Shown piece by piece: positions 50,526-58,950 of a stretch of DNA of 64,000 nucleotides. This DNA comes from JAENVU01 sp046598395. Lineage in GTDB: Bacteria > Actinomycetota > Acidimicrobiia > IMCC26256 > JAENVU01. Below the pieces are notes generated by a model that ran no database searches, was not told where the DNA came from, and saw only the letters and a list, made by a program, of their open reading frames with translations. Where the stretch lies: contig JBKJIQ010000013.1 of the NCBI GenBank assembly GCA_046598395.1, positions 62,001 to 126,000 of the forward strand, read 5' to 3'. A program made the position numbers and the translations under genes. Every line of letters starts with the position of its first letter. Positions within the stretch are counted from its first letter, which is position 1.

Positions 50526-50882
50526 ATGAAGACAATGATGAGACCTCTCCTGACGGTCGCAGCACTGACCGCCGCCTCGTTCGTCGTGGTCGTGACGACG
50601 CCGGCCGGCGCACTGCAGGCCGATCCGGCCGGCACGGCCAAAGTACGTCAGCACGATTGCAATGAACTGCACGTCCAGAGCAGTCATCACCGTCGCCCCA
50701 AAGGCCACCACCACCACGACCACGACGACCACGACGACGAATGCGGTCCTCCACCAACCGTTCCAGAAGTTCCGTACGCGACGTTGCTGCCTCTCACCGG
50801 TGCAGGAATCACGGCGGTTGCATTCGTGGTTGGTCGTCGGCGTCACCGATTGGTATCGACACCCGGTCACGGGGCCTCGTGA
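50526..50882 (+). CDS. His/Asp-rich exported protein with VPEVPY sorting-like tail
   Basis: 118 aa. Signal peptide (1-29). A short mature part with HHRRPKG then HHHHDHDDHDDEC (residues 61-73), a likely metal-binding cluster. The tail has V79-P80-E81, Y84 and L88-P89-L90, a short span and RRRHR (104-108). The tail could also be read as LPLTG for a sortase, but the hydrophobic part after it is short, and the VPE spacing equals that of the two other exosortase-linked proteins. Stop overlaps the next gene's start (GTGA). Confidence 0.72.
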   Translation: MKTMMRPLLTVAALTAASFVVVVTTPAGALQADPAGTAKVRQHDCNELHVQSSHHRRPKGHHHHDHDDHDDECGPPPTVPEVPYATLLPLTGAGITAVAFVVGRRRHRLVSTPGHGAS

Positions 50883-53020
50883 AGGCACCTCGGCGCAGAG
50901 CACTAGTAGCGCTAGTAGCGCTGGTCACGATGGGTGCTGCGCTGGGAGCGCTGGGCGGCACCACCGCGCCCGCGGGTGCCGCTCAAGCCGCAGTCATTGG
51001 GTCCACGGGTGACCGCCTCGGCGTCGATGCCGGTTCGGCCATTCTGTGGGAAGCCGACGACGCGCGTCAGGCCGAACTCGATGCCATCGCAGCCACTGGC
51101 GCGCGCTGGTTCAGTCTCGATGTTGACTGGAACTCGATCCAGGGTCAGGGTCCATTCGCATTCGACTGGCAGGTCACCGACCGCGTCGTGCGCGAAGCGG
51201 ATGCACGCGGTCTGCAGATCATCGGCATGCTCGGCTATTCGCCGGCATGGGCTCGTCCCGCGAACTGCCCCGCCGACACCACCCATTGTCTTCCTCACCA
51301 GGTCGAGGACTACGCACGATTCGCGAAGGCGGCGGCGTTGCGGTACGGCGCGCACGCGTTCGACCCCACCTTGCGGTCGACGATTACCACCTGGCAGATC
51401 TGGAACGAACCAAACCACTTTCCGTTTGTACAACCCACGGTCGATATCGCGCACTACACCAACCTGCTGCGACTCTCCTACGACGAGATAAAGAAGGTGG
51501 ACTCCTCCTCCACCGTGCTCGCGGCCGGCACATCGCCGGCACCCGACGATCCCTCCGGCCGCGATGTAGCGCCGATCACCTTTCTCGAAGGCATCTACGC
51601 GAACGGTGGCGGGGACGCGTTCGACGCGTTCGCGCATCATCCGTATTCGTTCCCGTGCAATCCACTGCTGAATCGGTCTTGGAACGCCTTTTTCCAGACG
51701 TACTGGCTGCATCAGGTGATGGTGCGTCACGGTGACGGGGACCGAAAGGTCTGGGGGACGGAGGTCGGGGCACCGACCGGATCCGATGTGGGAACGTGCG
51801 CGGGTGGCAACGGAGCTTCGGTCACCGAAGCCGATCAAGCGCGGTTCGCGGTCGACGCGTTGCGTGGGTGGACCCAAACGTTCGGCAGCTTCACGGGACC
51901 GTTGTTGTGGTACCAGATCCGCGACAACGGCACCGACCGAACCGTGTATGACGACAACTTCGGTTTGCTGCGTCGCGACTTCTCCGCGAAACCGGGTTAC
52001 GCGGCCTTCTCCCAGTTCGTAGCGGCCGGGGTTGGGGCGCCGTCGCCGGTTCCCACCCCCGGTCCGGTACCTGCGCCAGTACCAGGTCCGACGCCGGTTC
52101 CGACGCCGGTTCCGACAGTTCCGCCCGCGCCCACGCCGGATCCGGTTCCGGGACCCCCGCCGCTGACCGCGAGCGAGTGCCTGACGCACGGACCGATACG
52201 CGTGGTGAACGGTGAGCAGACGGACCGCTTCACCGACGATGTCGATGCCGCGATGACGGTCGACGCGCGGACCGCGCGCTGGACCCAGGTCGATCCGTGG
52301 CCGATCTCGCTCACGGGATCTGGCCCAGTCTGTTGGACCGGCGGCACCGTCGCCGGTACCTACGACGTGAGCACGCCGTGGGACGTCTTTCATTCGACGG
52401 GTGCGTTCAACGTCGCGAACCCGGACTCGGTCGTCGAAGGCCTCCGCATTCACAACTACGGCGACGGAATCCGCATCCGCGTCGGCGGGTCCAACTGGCA
52501 GGTGCGCGGCGCGCATCTCAGCTTCATGCACGACGACTGCCTCGAAGACGACAAGCTGCACTCCGGGGTCGTCACCGATTCACTCTTCGACGGTTGCTAC
52601 GTCGGCTTCTCGACCCGGCCGACCGCGGCCGACACCACATCCGACGGCCACACCAATATCTTCGTCGTCGACGGGTCGTTGATCCGCCTGCGCCCGATGC
52701 CCACGGTCTACAAGGGGAACGCGCCCGGCCACGGTGGCTTCTTCAAGTGGGACACGGATCAGAGTCGTTCGCCGCGTCTGGTGCTGCGTAACAACGTGTT
52801 TCGCGTCGATCAACTCCCCAATCACGGCTCCCTGGCGCTCCCCGATGGCTATCGAGTGCAGTGCTCCGGGAACACAATCGTGTGGCTCGGTAACGGCGAC
52901 TTCCCCGAGACCAACTCATGGCGGACCAAGTGTCCCGATACGCGGATCGTGACCGCGAAATCGTTCTGGGATCACGCAGTTGACGCGTGGACTACCCAGC
53001 ACGCGTCCGACGCGCCGTGA
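50879..53020 (+). CDS. Exported glycoside hydrolase (clan GH-A, GH39-like) with beta-helix domain
   Basis: 713 aa, GTG start overlapping the previous stop. Signal peptide (1-36). The N-terminal TIM-barrel part (about 45-380) has WQIWNEPNHF with the acid/base Glu and VWGTEVGAP with a probable nucleophile Glu. A Pro/Val linker of PVPTP-type repeats (about 385-430) leads to a C-terminal domain (about 435-710) that looks like a right-handed beta-helix (VVEGLRIHNYGDGIRIRVGG). No C-terminal anchor. Probably acts on a surface or environmental polysaccharide, fitting the adjacent polysaccharide synthase. Confidence 0.82.
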   Translation: MKAPRRRALVALVALVTMGAALGALGGTTAPAGAAQAAVIGSTGDRLGVDAGSAILWEADDARQAELDAIAATGARWFSLDVDWNSIQGQGPFAFDWQVTDRVVREADARGLQIIGMLGYSPAWARPANCPADTTHCLPHQVEDYARFAKAAALRYGAHAFDPTLRSTITTWQIWNEPNHFPFVQPTVDIAHYTNLLRLSYDEIKKVDSSSTVLAAGTSPAPDDPSGRDVAPITFLEGIYANGGGDAFDAFAHHPYSFPCNPLLNRSWNAFFQTYWLHQVMVRHGDGDRKVWGTEVGAPTGSDVGTCAGGNGASVTEADQARFAVDALRGWTQTFGSFTGPLLWYQIRDNGTDRTVYDDNFGLLRRDFSAKPGYAAFSQFVAAGVGAPSPVPTPGPVPAPVPGPTPVPTPVPTVPPAPTPDPVPGPPPLTASECLTHGPIRVVNGEQTDRFTDDVDAAMTVDARTARWTQVDPWPISLTGSGPVCWTGGTVAGTYDVSTPWDVFHSTGAFNVANPDSVVEGLRIHNYGDGIRIRVGGSNWQVRGAHLSFMHDDCLEDDKLHSGVVTDSLFDGCYVGFSTRPTAADTTSDGHTNIFVVDGSLIRLRPMPTVYKGNAPGHGGFFKWDTDQSRSPRLVLRNNVFRVDQLPNHGSLALPDGYRVQCSGNTIVWLGNGDFPETNSWRTKCPDTRIVTAKSFWDHAVDAWTTQHASDAP

Positions 53021-53037
53021 CCATCGGGTGTCGCACC

Positions 53038-53057
53038 GCGCGGTGAGTTAACCGCGC
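53038..53057. terminator. Bidirectional hairpin between convergent genes
   Basis: GCGCGGT / ACCGCGC with loop GAGTTA; the loop contains the stop codon of the SDR gene. Serves the glycoside hydrolase and the SDR gene from opposite sides. Confidence 0.4.
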
Positions 53058-54100
53058 TCGCCGCGGAGTAGCCGCCGGAGCACGATCCCGCCCACCACGC
53101 CGGCCGCCGCGGTACCGGCCGCGGCCCCGATCACCTTCGCCGACGGCAAACCCGATGACCCCAGCGCGTCGTGCGCCTCGAGCAACGTCTCCTCGTTGGT
53201 ATGCGCGGCGCGCCAACCCAAGGCTTCGAGCCGGTCAGTCGCCACCACCCACGGGTGCAACAAATACGGAAGCGCCGTGGGAGGCACGTCGCCCACACCT
53301 GCTTGCCAGCTGCGCTGAAAGACGCGGCGCATCACATCGAGCGGCAACGGTGGAAGTGCACCCCGGGCGAGAAGCGAACGCACCTCATCCGCGCCCAACC
53401 AGCCCGGCGCGGCCACATCAAAGACGCCTGGATGATCCTCGGCGACCACCAGCGCGAGTGCGGAAACCAGGTCGTCCACATGCACGACTTGGACCGGTGC
53501 GCCCTCGCCGCGAATACGCGGCCGTCGCCATCCGGCGAGCAATCGGGCCCAAAGGTGATGCGCGCCCGCGCCGAGCACCGGCGCGCAACGCAGCACCGTG
53601 ACCGCAACGTCGGGATGGTCGATCCCCCACTCGTGCAGCAGCCGTTCCACCTCTGCGGCTTGCACCGCAGGACCGAAACCGGGATTGGGGCGGAGGGGCG
53701 CGTCCTCGGTGAGCGGGACCGGGTTCGTCGCCCACGCGCCGTAGGCCTCGGCCGTGGAGACTCGCACGATCTTGCGTACGCCGACCGCGGCTGCCGCGTC
53801 GAGCACGCGCTTCGTGCCTTCCACATTCACGCGTGCCATCAACGCATCGTCGGTGATCGGATCGAGCACCGCGGCGAGGTGCACCACGGTGTCGACTCCC
53901 CGCAACAGGGTGTGGAGGTCATGGCCTGCGACATCAACGAGGTGGTGTTCAAAGCCCGGCGCATTGCGTGACGGATCCCGCACGTCTAATCCCACGATCC
54001 GATCAACGCCGACTGCGGTCAGCGCGGTCACGAGACGAGACCCCACGAACCCGGCGGATCCGGTGATAGCAACGCAGCGGGCGACAGCAGAGGAGGTCAT
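53048..54100 (-). CDS. NAD-dependent epimerase/dehydratase (extended SDR)
   Basis: 350 aa. Rossmann motif AITGSAGFVGSRLV at about 9-22, VVHLAAVLDP near 70, and VSTAEAYGAW where the SDR Ser/Tyr region lies. The C-terminus has a hydrophobic Gly/Ala span (about 322-342) followed by RRLLRGERG, suggesting membrane attachment. The substrate is probably a nucleotide sugar or isoprenoid-like compound; unknown. The ATG at 54100 is preferred because a -10 box stands 5 nt before it; the open frame runs far upstream antisense to the next gene and is not credible. Confidence 0.83.
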   Translation of the reverse strand: MTSSAVARCVAITGSAGFVGSRLVTALTAVGVDRIVGLDVRDPSRNAPGFEHHLVDVAGHDLHTLLRGVDTVVHLAAVLDPITDDALMARVNVEGTKRVLDAAAAVGVRKIVRVSTAEAYGAWATNPVPLTEDAPLRPNPGFGPAVQAAEVERLLHEWGIDHPDVAVTVLRCAPVLGAGAHHLWARLLAGWRRPRIRGEGAPVQVVHVDDLVSALALVVAEDHPGVFDVAAPGWLGADEVRSLLARGALPPLPLDVMRRVFQRSWQAGVGDVPPTALPYLLHPWVVATDRLEALGWRAAHTNEETLLEAHDALGSSGLPSAKVIGAAAGTAAAGVVGGIVLRRLLRGERG

Positions 54101-54105
54101 GAGGC

Positions 54106-54115
54106 TCTCTAGACT
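54106..54115. promoter_or_regulatory. Overlapping divergent -10 boxes for two leaderless genes
   Basis: In a 21-bp gap, TCTAGA is shared: minus-strand TAGAGA (54106-54111) 5 nt before the SDR ATG, and plus-strand TAGACT (54110-54115) 6 nt before the GTG at 54122. Polymerases could not bind both at once. Confidence 0.45.
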
Positions 54116-54121
54116 GACCGC

Positions 54122-55375
54122 GTGGCCGACGATCCTCAAACCGGGGACGATGCTGTTCCCCCCAATCCGTTCAGCGCCCTGGGCCTGCCCTTCGACCTGT
54201 CGCAGTTCGACATGGCCGAAGCGATGCGGATCATGGCCTCGCCAGGCCCCCTGAACTGGGAGATCGCGCGCCAAACCGCCGAACAAGTTGCGCTCGAGGA
54301 CGATCCCTCGGAGGCCATTTCCGATGCCACCCGCACCGAGCTCGCCGAACTCGCTCGGGCCGCGACCGGTCCCGTGGTCACCGAAACCGGTCTGGTGGAG
54401 GTAGCCAATCTGCCGATCGAGGTCATCGATCGCCGCACCTGGGCAATGCGCCACCTCGACGGTCTTCGCCCCGTGCTCGAGACCTTGGCCATCACGATGC
54501 AGGAGGCGATGGCCGCCGATCTCGACTCCGCCGACGATGAAGCCGTGGAGGAAGCCACTGCCACAATGTTCGGGATGCCGGGGCTCGGAGCGGAAGGTAT
54601 CCGCGGGCTCATGGGGATGCTCGGGCCGCTCCTGCTCGGGGCCCAGACCGGATCCATGATCGGCTACCTCGCCCAGTACGCGCTCGGCGCGTTCGACCTC
54701 CCCCTTCCGTCGGTCGACGCACCAAAGATCACCTTTGTTGCGCCCAACATCGACCGCTTCGCCGAGGCCTGGTCCATCGAAGCGCGTGACGTGCGGTTTG
54801 CGGTGGCCATCGCAGAGACGGTGCGCTGCGCGCAGCGCACTCAGCCGTGGGTTCGCGAGCGGCTCGTGACGATCGCGAACGACTACGTGGGAGCATTCGA
54901 ACTCGACCCTCGGGCCTTCGACGACGCGTTCGGCAACGTGGACCCCACGGATTCCGAGGCAATCGCCGAGCTCGCGCAACGCCCCGACGTTCTTCTCGGC
55001 GCGTTGCGCAACGACGCCCAGAAGGCAATCCTCGAACGCAACCAACAGTTCACGATGGTGCTCGAAGGCCATGCCGATCTCGTGAGCGAACACATTGGCA
55101 CCCATCTCCTCTCGGACTATCCGAGGATCCACGAGGCGTTGCGCCGCCATCACGTGGAGCGCGGCGAGGCCGGACGTTTTGTGGAAGGCATGTTGGGCGT
55201 GGAACTCGACCGCAGCCATTACGAACGCGGTCAGGCATTTTGCGCGGGAGTGGTGGAGCGCGCCGGACTCGAAGGTCTCAACCGCTTGTGGGCCGCACCA
55301 TCTCTGTTGCCAACACCCAATGAACTCAAGGCTCCCGGCCTCTGGCTCGCCCGCATCGACCTCCCCCAAGATTGA
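54122..55375 (+). CDS. DUF2342 zincin-like putative metalloprotease
   Basis: 417 aa, GTG start. Family hallmarks are NPFSALGLPFDLSQFDMAEAM at the N-terminus, GPLLLGAQTGSMIGYLAQ near 175 and the zinc-site helix MVLEGHADLVSEHIG near 315. This family (Zincin_2) is common in actinobacteria, often near F420 or DNA-repair genes; its substrate is unknown. Cytoplasmic. The zinc helix is EGHxxxV in place of a textbook HExxH, as is usual in this family. Confidence 0.85.
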   Translation: MADDPQTGDDAVPPNPFSALGLPFDLSQFDMAEAMRIMASPGPLNWEIARQTAEQVALEDDPSEAISDATRTELAELARAATGPVVTETGLVEVANLPIEVIDRRTWAMRHLDGLRPVLETLAITMQEAMAADLDSADDEAVEEATATMFGMPGLGAEGIRGLMGMLGPLLLGAQTGSMIGYLAQYALGAFDLPLPSVDAPKITFVAPNIDRFAEAWSIEARDVRFAVAIAETVRCAQRTQPWVRERLVTIANDYVGAFELDPRAFDDAFGNVDPTDSEAIAELAQRPDVLLGALRNDAQKAILERNQQFTMVLEGHADLVSEHIGTHLLSDYPRIHEALRRHHVERGEAGRFVEGMLGVELDRSHYERGQAFCAGVVERAGLEGLNRLWAAPSLLPTPNELKAPGLWLARIDLPQD

Positions 55376-55388
55376 GATCACACCACCG

Positions 55389-56162
55389 ATGAGCAAGACA
55401 GAAACAACCGAAACAACGGATAACGATGTTGCGACGATCGGCGTGTTGGGCGCCGGTGTGATGGGTGGGGGGATCGCGCAGGTGTGTGCGATCGCGGGAT
55501 ATCGCGTTGTCGTCCACGACATCGATGCGGCCGCGCTGGCCGCAGGCCATGAGCACGCGACCACAGGTCGCTACGGACTTGAATCAGCCGTTGAACGCGG
55601 CAAGCTCACCCGAGCCGAGGCCGACGCCGCTGCGGCCCGGCTCACGTTCTCCGAAGACTTCGCGGCCGCGGCCGCCACCGATCTCGTGATCGAGGCGGTG
55701 CCCGAGCGGCTCGACCTCAAGATTCGTGTCTTTCGCGATCTCGACGCCGCGGCACCCGAACACACCATCCTGTGTTCGAACACCTCGGGGTTCCCGATTC
55801 AGGCCATCGGTGCGGCAACCAACCGTCCCGACCGCGTGGTGGGCTGGCACTGGGCATCCCCCGCGCCGGTGATGAAGCTCGCCGAGATCATCCGCACTCG
55901 TGCCACCAGCGACGCGACGATCGAGACCGTGCGCGATGCGGCGCGGCGGTGCGGAAAGAATCCCGTCGTCGTCAACGACACCGCCATGGCATGGGGGTTC
56001 GTTGCCAATCGCGTGTACTTCGCGATGGTGGCCGAAGCCCAGAAGGTCGTGAACGAGGGCATAGCCACCGCAGACGAGGTCGACCAACTAATGACAGATT
56101 GCTTCCGCTGGCCCGCCGGCCCCTTCGGCATGGTGAAGGGCGCCACCTCCGGCTGGAGCTGA
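55389..56162 (+). CDS. 3-hydroxyacyl-CoA dehydrogenase family protein, short C-terminus
   Basis: 257 aa. NAD-binding GVLGAGVMGGGIAQV at about 18-32, VIEAVPERLDLK near 96-107, SNTSGFPI near 128 and GWHWASPAPVMKLAEII with the catalytic His. The second domain starts with WGFVANRVYFAMVAEA but stops after WPAGPFGMVKGATSGWS, about 25-35 residues earlier than typical family members. No better continuation is seen in other frames. Probably beta-oxidation or 3-hydroxybutyryl-CoA metabolism; activity with the short end is uncertain. Confidence 0.8.
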   Translation: MSKTETTETTDNDVATIGVLGAGVMGGGIAQVCAIAGYRVVVHDIDAAALAAGHEHATTGRYGLESAVERGKLTRAEADAAAARLTFSEDFAAAAATDLVIEAVPERLDLKIRVFRDLDAAAPEHTILCSNTSGFPIQAIGAATNRPDRVVGWHWASPAPVMKLAEIIRTRATSDATIETVRDAARRCGKNPVVVNDTAMAWGFVANRVYFAMVAEAQKVVNEGIATADEVDQLMTDCFRWPAGPFGMVKGATSGWS

Positions 56163-56203
56163 CCCGTTCGAAGGTTGGAACAAGCCGGCTTGCTGATCCG
56201 TCG

Positions 56204-57421
56204 TCAGAACCAGGTTGACGCGTACGGCTCCCGGGCAGTGCGAAACATTGCATCGGCCCGGTCCAACACAACGGGGTCGGCCGCAACAACGCGCCCTGCC
56301 CGCGCGAGTTGACTCGCACGGTACGCACCCAACGAAATGGCACCGAGCTCCGCCGCATCGAGCACCAGATCGGGAACCGCCGAGCCGGGTGCGCGGACAC
56401 ACTCCGCACCATCTCCGCCCCCGGTCAGGGTGAACATGCCCGCGGTCATCCGATCATCGAGGAAGTGGTCGGTCACCGCAATCGTCAGCGTTCCCTCGGC
56501 GCCATAGGTGCGCGCCGCGAGAAATGCGGCGGTGTCCAGGGGTCGAACCCACAGGGAATCACGCACTTGCGCCGTCCGGATCTGGCGCGGATCGGTGATG
56601 AGCCACGGGAGGGCGTCGTCAAGCGGCCGATTCCAAGCGCGGACACCCACCGTGAGATCGACGTTGAACAGGTACTGCCACAGCGCGGCTTCGGCCGCCG
56701 GAGTTGCGGCGATCAGATCCCGAACCGCCACCACCTTCTCGGTGAATCCGTCCTTCCATTCCCCATCGACCGCGTACATCGCGTAACCCTCGACTACACC
56801 ATCGAACTCAACCACCACATCGAAACGTCGGCGTGGGTCAATCCAATCTTCCGGCGCCCATTCCCCCGGCCACCAGAAATCCGGGCGCGATACTGCACCC
56901 GCCTGCAACCGACGCACCCGGTCGAAGAGCGGCGGTACCAACTCGACCGCAACCTCGGGCTCGACCATGCGGAGAACCGCGTCGGGCACCGTCTCCACAA
57001 ACTTCACCCCGGCGCGGCTGGCACTGAACGTGGCGATGCGCGCCGCAACCCCGTACCCGAACCGTTGATACAGGCCACCCTCCGATGCGGTGAGGATCGA
57101 CACCACCTCGCCACGCTCCGAACTCTCCGCGATCAGGCACATCATGATCTTGGTGAGCAGGCCACGCCGGCGATGCGTTGGCCGGGTGGTGATCCAGCTC
57201 ACTCCTCCCGCCGGGATGCGCGCCCCGCCAGGAACCGTCAGCTCGAGCGTGTAGTTGCGGCCGGTGGCAACAATCTCGTCCCCCACGAACGCGGCGATGG
57301 TGCGGTCGATCTCAGCGCTCGCCCACTCCCCATGCTGCGCGCGTTCACCAAACCCGTAGCCGTCGGCCTGCACGAACAACTCGAGTTCATCGGCAACGAT
57401 CGGTCGAAGCAGCGCATCCAT
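56204..57421 (-). CDS. Eis-like GNAT acetyltransferase
   Basis: 405 aa, the usual Eis family length. A GNAT core carries the acetyl-CoA loop TTRPTHRRRGLLTKIM at about 83-98, and LTASEGGLYQRFGYG near 115. A second GNAT-like fold and a C-terminal SCP2-like domain follow, and the protein ends with a free carboxylate on STWF, as in Eis, where the C-terminus is catalytic. Eis proteins acetylate amines such as aminoglycosides or lysines. Starts 2 nt after the MFS transporter stop, so co-transcribed with it. Confidence 0.86.
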   Translation of the reverse strand: MDALLRPIVADELELFVQADGYGFGERAQHGEWASAEIDRTIAAFVGDEIVATGRNYTLELTVPGGARIPAGGVSWITTRPTHRRRGLLTKIMMCLIAESSERGEVVSILTASEGGLYQRFGYGVAARIATFSASRAGVKFVETVPDAVLRMVEPEVAVELVPPLFDRVRRLQAGAVSRPDFWWPGEWAPEDWIDPRRRFDVVVEFDGVVEGYAMYAVDGEWKDGFTEKVVAVRDLIAATPAAEAALWQYLFNVDLTVGVRAWNRPLDDALPWLITDPRQIRTAQVRDSLWVRPLDTAAFLAARTYGAEGTLTIAVTDHFLDDRMTAGMFTLTGGGDGAECVRAPGSAVPDLVLDAAELGAISLGAYRASQLARAGRVVAADPVVLDRADAMFRTAREPYASTWF

Positions 57422-57423
57422 GG

Positions 57424-58704
57424 TTACGGAGTCTGACTCGTCCCGTCCTCCAGTTCGGGCGGATTGCGATCGGCAGTGTCGCCACTGTTCGGCAGATGCG
57501 ATGCATCCCGACGCGGTGGACCCCACTCGCCTCGGGCCCGCAACCCGGCGACGTACGAAAGGCCGGCGAAAAACAACACCAGCGCGAGCGCGAAGAAGCC
57601 CCAACGTCGGCTCAGGACATCGAGCAATGCCACCGGAATCAGCGCGCCCGCGACCCAGGCCAGTTGAAAGCGGGTCTCGAATCGCGCGAACGCGCGACCA
57701 CGCAGATGTTCAGGTCCGTCGCGATGTACAAGGCTGTCGAACGCGATCCGGCCGGTCGCAGCACCCGCGGCCACCGTAAACCCGATGGCGACGGCACCCA
57801 GCGTTCCACCGTCGCGCGCGGCGACGAGCGCGACGAGCGCGGGAACCAGGAGCGAGCCCGCGAGCATCGACTCCTCACGCAATAACCGTCGCAACCGCGG
57901 CGTGAGGATCACGCCGACAAACCCACCCAGCGCGCTCGATGCGAGCACCACGCCAAACACCCAGGCGGCCTCGCCCTGCCGTTTGAGCAAGAACGCGAGG
58001 AGGAACGTGAGGAAACCCACGCACCCGCGCATGACGGCCATCGCGCTCCCGGCGAACACGATGCTCGGAATCGCCATCTCGGCTCGCTCTTCAATCGTCT
58101 CAGGGGCGGCCGGACGCGGTGCACTCGGTATCCGAGTTGCGAGTACCCCCGCGACCGCAAACATGAGCGACGCGAGGAGCAGCGAGAATCGCGCGTCGAA
58201 GAGCGCAACCAAGCCCGCAGCTGGAAGTCCGCCCGCCACGCTCGCGACCACCGCGATGAGCGAGAGGCGCGAATTCGCTTCCACCAGTTCGCCATCGTTG
58301 TGCACGACCGCGGGCACGAGGGATGATTTCGCGACCGAGTGGCCCTTCGACAGCACCAGCGCGACGAACGCGAGTGGGAACAGCAGGACCGAATCGAGCT
58401 GTCCCACCATGAGGAAACACACCAACGCGCGCCCGAAACAACCCACGGCCATCAGCGTCTTGCGGCCCGCCCGGCTGCGGTCGAGTGCAGGTCCGATCAC
58501 CGGCGCGACCAGTGAGAACGGCGCGAGCGTCAACAACAGATAGAGCAGCACCTGGGTGCGGGACTCACCGACGCTCTGGGTAAAGAAGATCGACCCCGCG
58601 AGCGAGACGGTCAAACATGCATCACCCACCGACGATGCCGCGTGGGTGACCGCGAGCCGGCCAAACGGATTGAGCTCGTACGTTCTCGGATCGCGTGTGA
58701 CCAT
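57424..58704 (-). CDS. MFS transporter
   Basis: 426 aa from the ATG at 58704, with about 12 membrane spans. GPALDRSRAGRKTLMA in the loop between spans 2 and 3 is the MFS-A-like motif. The N-terminal NPFGRLAVTHAASSVGDA resembles the MFS_3 / enterobactin-exporter-like group. Probably an efflux pump. The coupled Eis-like acetyltransferase downstream suggests a shared resistance or detoxification role (inference). Confidence 0.82.
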   Translation of the reverse strand: MVTRDPRTYELNPFGRLAVTHAASSVGDACLTVSLAGSIFFTQSVGESRTQVLLYLLLTLAPFSLVAPVIGPALDRSRAGRKTLMAVGCFGRALVCFLMVGQLDSVLLFPLAFVALVLSKGHSVAKSSLVPAVVHNDGELVEANSRLSLIAVVASVAGGLPAAGLVALFDARFSLLLASLMFAVAGVLATRIPSAPRPAAPETIEERAEMAIPSIVFAGSAMAVMRGCVGFLTFLLAFLLKRQGEAAWVFGVVLASSALGGFVGVILTPRLRRLLREESMLAGSLLVPALVALVAARDGGTLGAVAIGFTVAAGAATGRIAFDSLVHRDGPEHLRGRAFARFETRFQLAWVAGALIPVALLDVLSRRWGFFALALVLFFAGLSYVAGLRARGEWGPPRRDASHLPNSGDTADRNPPELEDGTSQTP

Positions 58705-58941
58705 TTCGAGCGCGAGGCTATCGGTCCTTTCCTGGCGATTTCGCGAGTTCACCGTTTCGCCAGCTCGGCGTTCCCCGCATGTGAGCAGAGCGTCATTCGG
58801 CCTTCGTACTCTTCACGGTGTTGGCCCCGCCTCGGCAGGGTCAGGCCGGGACTTCGGTTCCCCGCTCCGGTCCCGGCCACCGATCCACTCCCTCCCCCGG
58901 GGTGGATCGCGTCCCCATGCGACCGAGGAGCGATCGGTACG
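58705..58941. other. 237-bp divergent gap between the MFS and ppk1 genes
   Basis: No gene seen. It must hold both promoters. TACGAT (58938-58943) is a plausible -10 for ppk1. No clear PHO-box array was found, despite several GTTC-like words not in 11-bp phase. Confidence 0.4.
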
Positions 58942-58950
58942 ATGGCAGCC

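Noticed and set aside
50516..50882. LPLTG in the His/Asp-rich protein taken as a plain sortase motif
   Set aside because: The hydrophobic stretch after it is only about 11 residues, and the VPE spacing agrees exactly with two other tails; sortase use cannot be fully excluded.
50912..52561. Minus-strand open frame of about 549 codons opposite the glycoside hydrolase gene
   Set aside because: Arg/Val-rich shadow; the plus strand has a signal peptide and catalytic motifs.
54101..55564. Upstream extension of the SDR gene to about 838 codons
   Set aside because: The extension is antisense to the DUF2342 gene and unlike any protein; the SDR fold starts right after the ATG at 54100.
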